Origin: UBA6120 sp964639215
GTDB lineage: Bacteria > Bacillota_I > Bacilli_A > RFN20 > CAG-826
DNA length: 10,137 bases
Assembly: GCA_964639215.1 (NCBI GenBank)
Contig: CAZXCV010000025.1
Location: 1-10,137 of the forward strand
Direction of reading: 5' to 3'
Shown here: positions 5,286 to 10,137 of the stretch, one piece after another
How positions within the stretch are numbered: the stretch's first letter is position 1
How the letters are laid out: each line of letters starts with the position of its first letter
Position numbers and translations under genes: made by a program
The notes under the pieces: model-generated
Told to the model about the DNA's origin: nothing
Database searches by the model: none
What the model saw: the letters and a program-made list of their open reading frames with translations, nothing else

Positions 5286-6404
5286 ATGAATTACATTTAT
5301 CTTGATTATGCGGCGACGACGCCCGTTGATCCAAAAGTGTTACGAGCCTTTACGAAGACTAGTCGCTTATACCCTGGAAATCCAAATTCTGGACACGCAT
5401 TAGGTCTTCAAGCATCAGAAGAAATTAAGGCGTCACTTGGACGTATGAGACGACTTTTAAAATTGCCGAAAACATACGAATTGACACCGACCAGCGGAGC
5501 GAGTGAATCTAATAATCTAGCCTTAAAAGGAATTGCTTTTCAATATCAACATCAAGGCAAACATATAATTACGACTTCATTTGAACATTCTTCAATCATT
5601 GCCACGGCTAATTATTTGGCGCGCCTTGGCTTTGACATAAGCATCGCGCCAACCGATGATCGTGGGCAAATTGACTTAACAGCACTCGAAGCCTTAATAC
5701 GACGCGACACCATCTTAATCTCGATTGGGTCGATCAATTCAGAAGTGGGAATTCATCAACCCATCGATGCGATCAGAAAGCTATTAAAAAACTATCCCCA
5801 TGTTTATTTTCATGTCGATGCCACCCAATCAATTGGTAAAGAACCATTTGATTTAACGGGGATTGATTTAATTAGTTTGACTGCTCATAAATTTTTCGGA
5901 CTCAAAGGTGTCGGATTATTAATTAAACATCAACGCGTGCAATTAACACCGACAATTCATGGCGGTCATTCAACAACGGTATCACGTCGTGGGACACCAG
6001 CGACTGAACTCATCCTCTCAATGGAAGTTGCCTTAAAACTCGCGCTAAAAAATTTACCGACGAACGCTACTCATGTCGCATCTATTAGTAAATATGCACT
6101 TGACAAGATGAAGGGACTCCCGCATATAATCATCAATAATCATGTGGATGATTTACCCCATATCATTAATCTCAGCATCATCGGTCATCGCTCCACTGAC
6201 ATTGTCAATTATATGAGTGAACGTGGTATTTATATTTCTAACCACACGGCGTGCGAGAGCGATCAAGACGTGTCAAGCGCAATTCTTGCTTTGACGCATG
6301 ATGAAGCCCGAGCGCTATCGAGTATTAGGTTAAGTTTGGCACATTTAACAAGCCGAGAAGAAATCGATATATTCTGCGAAGTACTCCGGAATTATTGCGC
6401 ATGA
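5286..6404 (+). CDS. NifS/IscS-family cysteine desulfurase
   Basis: This pyridoxal-phosphate enzyme takes sulfur from cysteine as an enzyme persulfide, for Fe-S clusters, thiolated tRNA or other carriers. The 372-residue protein matches the family length and shows YLDYAATTPVDPKVL at the N-terminus, NPNSGH (32-37), a PLP-stacking His101, VDATQSIGK (177-185), the PLP-binding Lys202 in TAHKFFGLKGVG, and SIRLSLAHLTSREEI near the end. The sulfur-accepting cysteine is Cys323 in ISNHTACESD, which replaces the usual SGSAC-S/T; the cysteine itself is kept. It is the first gene of a six-gene operon, begins at a probable leaderless start, and overlaps the next gene by four bases (ATGA). No scaffold gene (iscU or sufU) is adjacent, so the sulfur acceptor is unclear; the thioredoxin-like neighbour is a candidate partner by position only. 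Confidence 0.93.
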   Translation: MNYIYLDYAATTPVDPKVLRAFTKTSRLYPGNPNSGHALGLQASEEIKASLGRMRRLLKLPKTYELTPTSGASESNNLALKGIAFQYQHQGKHIITTSFEHSSIIATANYLARLGFDISIAPTDDRGQIDLTALEALIRRDTILISIGSINSEVGIHQPIDAIRKLLKNYPHVYFHVDATQSIGKEPFDLTGIDLISLTAHKFFGLKGVGLLIKHQRVQLTPTIHGGHSTTVSRRGTPATELILSMEVALKLALKNLPTNATHVASISKYALDKMKGLPHIIINNHVDDLPHIINLSIIGHRSTDIVNYMSERGIYISNHTACESDQDVSSAILALTHDEARALSSIRLSLAHLTSREEIDIFCEVLRNYCA

Positions 6405-6661
6405 AAAAATTATTGTTAATTACCGCAATCTGGTGTCCAAGCTGCTTGATTATGCGACCGCGATACCAAAAACTTGCACATGAATATGGGTATCAAGCGA
6501 TTGAGGAAGTTGATTATGATGACCAACAAACATTAATCAAAAATCTGAAGATTGGGATGACTTTACCAGTCGCAATCTTTATGGATCAACAAATTGAATT
6601 GACACGAATTATTGGCGAACATTCGGAAAAGAAACTCCGTGAAATATTGACAAAAATATGA
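6401..6661 (+). CDS. Small cytosolic thioredoxin-like protein
   Basis: This 86-residue protein has a thioredoxin core: a first beta strand (KLLLITAI), WCPSC with Cys12 and Cys15 after Trp11, and the cis-proline turn TLPVAIF (Pro56). It lacks the first strand and helix of a full 105-residue thioredoxin and has no signal peptide (its N-terminal hydrophobic stretch is the active-site strand), so it should stay in the cytosol. The ATG at 6401 overlaps the desulfurase stop as ATGA, implying translational coupling. An in-frame TTG at 6395 is less likely. The next gene, a CcdA-like membrane protein, overlaps this one in the same way. It is therefore the natural cytosolic electron donor to that protein; it might also accept persulfide from the desulfurase. 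The fold is sure, the partnership inferred. Confidence 0.88.
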   Translation: MKKLLLITAIWCPSCLIMRPRYQKLAHEYGYQAIEEVDYDDQQTLIKNLKIGMTLPVAIFMDQQIELTRIIGEHSEKKLREILTKI

Positions 6662-7890
6662 AACTTAATAAATTGTTTACCACATGCTTAACGTTTCTAT
6701 TAGGCGGAAGCCTGATTTTTTTAAGCAGTGGCATTTCGCCTACAAAAGAAGTTATGGCGGCGGCCACGCTAAATGATGTCAACGTCTATTTTTTCCATAC
6801 ACCAGGTTGTCCAGAATGTGCATCCGAGCGTGATTTTTTATTAACGAAACAAACGATTTACGATAATCTTTCCATCACTGAGTATGACATAACTATCCCA
6901 GCAGCGCTCGCCTTACTAGACCAGGCAGGGACCACGTTTAATGTAACCGACTTACGGACCCCAGTTACTGTCGTGGGCGGACTTTTATTTAGCGGTTTTA
7001 ATGATGATGTCAAGGCAAAATTAGCAAAAGCGATTGAGCGATATTCACTGAATGAACACGTTGATATCATGGCCAAGATTATCGCGAGTGAAGAAGTGCT
7101 TGAATCTGATTTTGACCATACACTTGATTACGATTTTTATTTGCCGATTTTAGGACTTGTCGATGTTCGGGAAATATCGCTCGCGGTTATCGCGATCGTC
7201 CTTGGTTTTCTCGATGGAATCAATCCATGCGCGATGTGGGTTTTAATCTTTCTTATTTCACTCGTGCTGGGCTCGAATGATAAAAAGCGAATTTGGCTGA
7301 TTGGTGGAATCTTCTTATTAACATCCGGTCTTTTCTATTTTGGGTTGATGATGGCATGGCTCAAGACGATTGAATTTCTTGTTGCCAAACAAGCATTTCA
7401 ACTCATTGTTGGAATTTTCGCGCTTGGTGCTGGTGGTTATAATATTTACTCGTTTATCAAAGCGAAAATGAAGAAGGACGATGGATGTGAAGTAACTTCA
7501 TTACCAACTAAACGCAAACTCATCGATCGCGTTAAGAAGATTGCAACGACCTCATCATTACCTTTAGCGTTATTAGGCGTCGCCACATTAGCAATTATCG
7601 TCAATGCGATTGAAATTGCCTGTTCATCGGGATTACCGTTATTATTCACACAAATACTAGCCTTAAACGGTATCACGGGAACTAGTTCGATTTGGTTAGT
7701 GTTACTTTATATTCTCTTTTTCTTAATTGATGATCTTATCATCTTTGGAATCGCCGTGATCACTTTAAAAGTTAGTCCCTTATCGACCAAAATCGGTAAA
7801 TACGCGCACTTGGTGGGCGGACTCATCATGCTTATAATCGGAATCTTGATGATTTTCTTTCCGGAAATCCTCTTATTTTCATTTTTATGA
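6658..7890 (+). CDS. CcdA/DsbD-like transmembrane thiol transporter with N-terminal exported thioredoxin-like domain
   Basis: This 410-residue protein combines two modules. Residues 1-35 form a signal or signal-anchor segment. Residues about 40-140 form a thioredoxin/glutaredoxin-like domain with a CPEC motif (Cys51, Cys54) and a cis-proline turn RTPVTV (Pro102). Residues about 172-407 form six membrane segments of the CcdA/DsbD family, with one conserved cysteine in segment 1 (GINPCAMW, Cys191) and one in segment 4 (IEIACSSGLP, Cys322). Basic loops after segments 1, 3 and 5 predict an outside N-terminus, placing the CPEC domain outside the cell. CcdA-type proteins carry electrons from cytosolic thioredoxin across the membrane. 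Both neighbours overlap by ATGA. Stand-alone CcdA lacks such a domain, and DsbD has its thioredoxin domain at the C-terminus. The exported client is unknown, and no cytochrome c gene is in view. Confidence 0.9.
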   Translation: MKLNKLFTTCLTFLLGGSLIFLSSGISPTKEVMAAATLNDVNVYFFHTPGCPECASERDFLLTKQTIYDNLSITEYDITIPAALALLDQAGTTFNVTDLRTPVTVVGGLLFSGFNDDVKAKLAKAIERYSLNEHVDIMAKIIASEEVLESDFDHTLDYDFYLPILGLVDVREISLAVIAIVLGFLDGINPCAMWVLIFLISLVLGSNDKKRIWLIGGIFLLTSGLFYFGLMMAWLKTIEFLVAKQAFQLIVGIFALGAGGYNIYSFIKAKMKKDDGCEVTSLPTKRKLIDRVKKIATTSSLPLALLGVATLAIIVNAIEIACSSGLPLLFTQILALNGITGTSSIWLVLLYILFFLIDDLIIFGIAVITLKVSPLSTKIGKYAHLVGGLIMLIIGILMIFFPEILLFSFL

Positions 7891-9110
7891 AAGAACCAAT
7901 GATTAATCATATTGCGATTATTGGTGGTGGTGCCTGCGGGTTATGGACCGCACTAGCGCTTAAAGATACTCCTAACAATCTTAATGTCGTCATTTATGAG
8001 CGCTTTGACACTATTGGCAAAAAGATTGCCATGAGTGGTAATAGTAAAGGCAATTTGACAAATGTCAATGTCAGGAGCAAAGCCTACTGTGATCCAGATT
8101 TTGCCAATCAGATATTAGGCGATTACGACCATACATGGATACTTAACTCATTTGAAAAGCTCGGTATTAAAGTATTAATTGATGAGGCTGGACGTGTTTA
8201 TCCTCACTCAGAAAACGCGAAAAGCGTTGTCATGATGATGAAACGGAGCCTTGAAATACGGCAAGTTAAATTTCAATATCATCAAGCCATTGAAAATATT
8301 GTTTATCAAGCAGATCAACAAAAATATGTGATTGAAGGCAAACAATTTGACGCCGTGGTATTGGCGACAGGTTCAAACGCTGGGCTCGGTCCAAAAATCC
8401 CGGTTAGGACATATCCGCTAATTAATAATACTGACCCATTTATGACCACTAGACGTTTTCCAGCCTTATGTGCCATTGGTGTGACCGATAATATCAAATC
8501 ACTCGAAAACGTCCGTGTCAAAGTTGCCATTACGCTCGCTTTAGGGCATGAGACATATGGAGCCAAAGGCGAGGTGCAATTCATCAAAGAGGCCATCTCA
8601 GGCATTGCGACGTTTATCTTATCAAGTTACATTGCACGACAAATGGTCAAGGTTGGTAAACTCACTGAACCAACTTTGCTGATATTGGATTTGATACCAG
8701 ACATGTCATATCAGGAAATTCACGATTATTTAAAAACTCAAATAAATGGTCATTTTCATTCAGAATCGTTAATCGGGATTTTACACCCTGACTTAAGCGC
8801 CTGGATATTTTCGCGATATCGAAAAATACACGCACATGGATGTGATGTCAAACAGCTAAGTGAGCTATTAAAACACGTGTCATTCACGGTTTCAAATCAA
8901 TATGTCGCTTCAAATAATCAAGTATTGGCCGGTGGCATCGCACTAGAAGAAATTGAGGCAAAAACCTTGGAGACACGAAAATATCCACGACTTTATGTCG
9001 GTGGTGAATTACTTGACCTCGATGGATTGTGTGGCGGTTATAATTTACATATGGCATTTGCATGTGGCGAAGTCATTGCCCATGACATTTTAAAAAGGAA
9101 TCACAATTAA
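7887..9110 (+). CDS. HI0933/BaiN-family FAD-dependent oxidoreductase
   Basis: This 407-residue flavoprotein begins with an FAD-binding Rossmann motif IAIIGGGACGLWTA (9-22, with Glu38 ending strand 2). It continues with KKIAMSGNSKGNLTN (45-59), the family's second hallmark, usually written G(R/K)K-x2-SG-x-GRCN-x-TN; here the Cys of that motif is replaced by Gly. It ends with VGGELLDLDGLCGGYNLHMAFACG (about 371-394), the family C-terminal FAD motif. Members are called NAD(P)/FAD-dependent oxidoreductases, BaiN (a bile-acid reductase), or 'aminoacetone oxidase family', and most have no proven substrate. The ATG overlaps the upstream stop (ATGA); a second Met at residue 5 is an alternative start. 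It sits between the thiol-transfer genes and methylglyoxal synthase, so a redox role linked to either is possible. Family call firm, reaction unknown. Confidence 0.88.
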   Translation: MKEPMINHIAIIGGGACGLWTALALKDTPNNLNVVIYERFDTIGKKIAMSGNSKGNLTNVNVRSKAYCDPDFANQILGDYDHTWILNSFEKLGIKVLIDEAGRVYPHSENAKSVVMMMKRSLEIRQVKFQYHQAIENIVYQADQQKYVIEGKQFDAVVLATGSNAGLGPKIPVRTYPLINNTDPFMTTRRFPALCAIGVTDNIKSLENVRVKVAITLALGHETYGAKGEVQFIKEAISGIATFILSSYIARQMVKVGKLTEPTLLILDLIPDMSYQEIHDYLKTQINGHFHSESLIGILHPDLSAWIFSRYRKIHAHGCDVKQLSELLKHVSFTVSNQYVASNNQVLAGGIALEEIEAKTLETRKYPRLYVGGELLDLDGLCGGYNLHMAFACGEVIAHDILKRNHN

Positions 9111-9111
9111 T

Positions 9112-9489
9112 ATGAAAAAATTAACGATTGCGATTATCGCTCATGACCATAAAAAAGATGAAATGGTTGCATGGTGTTTAAAAAATATTACCCAACTTCA
9201 AAAACATCAACTGGTCGGGACAGGGACAACCGCTGGTCTTGTTAAGAAGAAAACGGGACTTAATGTTACTGCCTATTTAAGCGGACCACTTGGTGGCGAC
9301 CAGCAAATCGGCACAGCGATTGCCGTTGGTCAAATCGACCTCGTGATATTTCTTGCCGACCCTCTGTATGCCCAACCCCATGACCCCGATGTTAAAGCGC
9401 TATTACGAATTGCGATGGTCTACAATATCCCGATGGCTAATAATGTGGCGACTGCTGATCTGATCATTAAATCGGCTTTTCTTGAATAA
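9112..9489 (+). CDS. mgsA: Methylglyoxal synthase
   Basis: This enzyme converts dihydroxyacetone phosphate to methylglyoxal and phosphate, a glycolytic bypass used when phosphate is scarce or sugar phosphates build up. The 125-residue protein matches the family along its length: IAHDHKKDEM (9-18), phosphate-binding GTGTTAGL (36-43), SGPLGGDQQIG (57-67) with catalytic Asp63, DPLYAQPHDPDVKALLR (83-99) with His90 and Asp91, and NVATAD (111-116). It is shorter at the C-terminus than E. coli MgsA (152 residues) and somewhat shorter than Bacillus forms, but all active-site motifs are present. It starts one base after the stop of the flavoprotein gene, with AAGGAA eleven bases upstream. The Nudix gene follows two bases downstream. 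Identification is very secure. Confidence 0.97.
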   Translation: MKKLTIAIIAHDHKKDEMVAWCLKNITQLQKHQLVGTGTTAGLVKKKTGLNVTAYLSGPLGGDQQIGTAIAVGQIDLVIFLADPLYAQPHDPDVKALLRIAMVYNIPMANNVATADLIIKSAFLE

Positions 9490-9491
9490 CC

Positions 9492-10013
9492 ATGAATCTA
9501 ATCTTAAAACTAATTGACGATCAATATCCTAAAGCTCCAATTACACACACGAGACTTATCGCTCGAGGTGTCGTCATTAATGACAATGGCGAAGTGGCAT
9601 TGACCAAATTATTATTTGATGACATCTTTGGACATCGAGATTATTATGAACTACCAGGTGGCGGACTCAATGTCGATGAAACGCCAGCGCAAGCTTTAAT
9701 GCGTGAAATGGAAGAAGAGCTTGGTTTTGCAGTTGAAATTATTAGTGAAATCGGCGAAGTATCGGACTATTACAATCTGATTGGACGCCACAACCGTAAT
9801 TTTTTCTTTCTTGCCAAGACGATAAAATATGTCGGTCAGCGATTAGAACCACGGGAAATCACACGGATTGAAAAAGTTGTCTGGTTACCATTTGATGATG
9901 CTATTGAAAGTTATGAAAAGCTTAATGACATAATGATTAGTGGGCTTGTGAAACGCCGTGAATTACCAATCCTCAAGTTAGCAAAGCAAATGCTTATCGA
10001 AGGTAAGTTTTAA
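9492..10013 (+). CDS. Nudix hydrolase
   Basis: This 173-residue protein has a perfect Nudix box from Gly57 to Phe79 (G-x5-E-x7-REM-EEE-LGF), with Glu63, Arg71, Glu72, Glu75 and Glu76 in the metal-binding and catalytic positions. It would hydrolyse a nucleoside diphosphate linked to another group; the substrate cannot be told from the box. Flanking segments such as ITHTRLIARGVVIND before the box and IEKVVWLPFDDA after it follow the usual fold. It is the last gene of the operon, starting two bases after the mgsA stop with no clear Shine-Dalgarno site, so translation probably depends on coupling to mgsA. A housekeeping role (oxidised nucleotide or sugar-nucleotide clearing) is one option. Confidence 0.93.
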   Translation: MNLILKLIDDQYPKAPITHTRLIARGVVINDNGEVALTKLLFDDIFGHRDYYELPGGGLNVDETPAQALMREMEEELGFAVEIISEIGEVSDYYNLIGRHNRNFFFLAKTIKYVGQRLEPREITRIEKVVWLPFDDAIESYEKLNDIMISGLVKRRELPILKLAKQMLIEGKF

Positions 10014-10014
10014 C

Positions 10015-10043
10015 TTTACTTTATTTCGTTTTATCGGTATTAT
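10015..10043 (+). promoter_or_regulatory. Probable promoter of the tRNA-His gene
   Basis: TTTACT (10015-10020) and TATTAT (10038-10043) are separated by 17 bases. Transcription would start near 10050, a few bases before the tRNA 5' end at 10056. It lies directly after the Nudix stop codon. A second -10-like TATAAA (10045-10050) lies closer to the tRNA, so the exact start is uncertain. Confidence 0.5.
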
Positions 10044-10055
10044 ATATAAACGCGT

Positions 10056-10133
10056 GGCGGGCGTGGTGAAGCGGTTTAACACACCTGGCTGTGAACCAGG
10101 CACGCGTGGGTTCAAGTCCCATCGCTCGCCCCA
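10056..10133 (+). tRNA. tRNA-His (anticodon GTG)
   Basis: The cloverleaf folds cleanly. The acceptor stem is GGCGGGCG (10056-10063) with CGCTCGCC (10123-10130) and includes the extra G-1 paired to C73, the hallmark of tRNA-His. The D stem is GTG/CAC (10066-10068, 10080-10082). The anticodon stem is CCTGG/CCAGG (10084-10088, 10096-10100) around loop CTGTGAA with anticodon GTG at 10091-10093. The T stem is GTGGG/CCCAT with loop TTCAAGT (10111-10117). CCA is encoded at 10131-10133. It reads codons CAC and CAT. Confidence 0.97.
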
Positions 10134-10137
10134 AATT

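Noticed and set aside
6395..6400. TTG start for the small thioredoxin-like protein
   Set aside because: The ATG at 6401 gives the same four-base ATGA overlap seen at the next two junctions and the usual short N-terminus.
1..10137. Mobile elements, CRISPR arrays and tandem repeats
   Set aside because: No transposase or integrase frame, no regularly spaced direct repeats and no flanking inverted repeats of insertion-sequence type were seen. The tRNA at the right edge could serve as an attachment site, but no second copy of its 3' end occurs in the window.

Overview
The window comes from an AT-rich bacterium that reads TGA as stop and TGG as Trp. The low G+C, Firmicutes-like Shine-Dalgarno sites and promoters, a tRNA with an encoded CCA end, and the mix of genes suggest a Firmicutes/Mycoplasmatota relative (Acholeplasma or Izemoplasma type). 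That placement is an inference; no marker gene here settles it. Most genes read on the + strand. The exception is a three-gene cluster on the - strand at 451-2073.

Left part (1-2105). A truncated + strand gene of uncertain function enters from the left edge and ends at 319. Facing it is a - strand operon of an ArsR-type repressor with a Cys-x-Cys metal-sensing motif, a DUF318/ArsP-type permease and a small CxxC thioredoxin-like protein. This operon has a recognisable promoter, and a perfect 8-4-8 palindrome just downstream of its predicted start is the likely ArsR operator. It is probably an arsenic or other thiophilic-toxin efflux module.

Middle part (2180-5170). Four apparently separate + strand genes lie here: a two-segment membrane protein of unknown function, a cysteine-rich DUF3795 protein, a secreted protein of unknown function, and a short AlkA-type DNA glycosylase. 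The gaps on either side of the DUF3795 gene hold nested inverted repeats. The first one includes the DUF3795 start codon and may be a structured mRNA leader.

Right part (5251-10133). A strong promoter (TTGAGA-N17-TATAAT) ends only six bases before the ATG of a cysteine desulfurase gene, so this operon probably starts with a leaderless mRNA. Six genes follow with overlaps of four bases or gaps of one to two bases: cysteine desulfurase, a cytosolic thioredoxin-like protein, a CcdA-like membrane protein fused to an exported CxxC domain, an HI0933/BaiN-type flavoprotein, methylglyoxal synthase and a Nudix hydrolase. Genes two and three supply the donor, membrane channel and outer acceptor expected of a thiol-electron relay across the membrane, tied by transcription to sulfur mobilisation. 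A tRNA-His gene with its own promoter closes the window. I saw no insertion sequence, CRISPR array or convincing intrinsic terminator, and no gene-free stretch exceeds about 235 bases.
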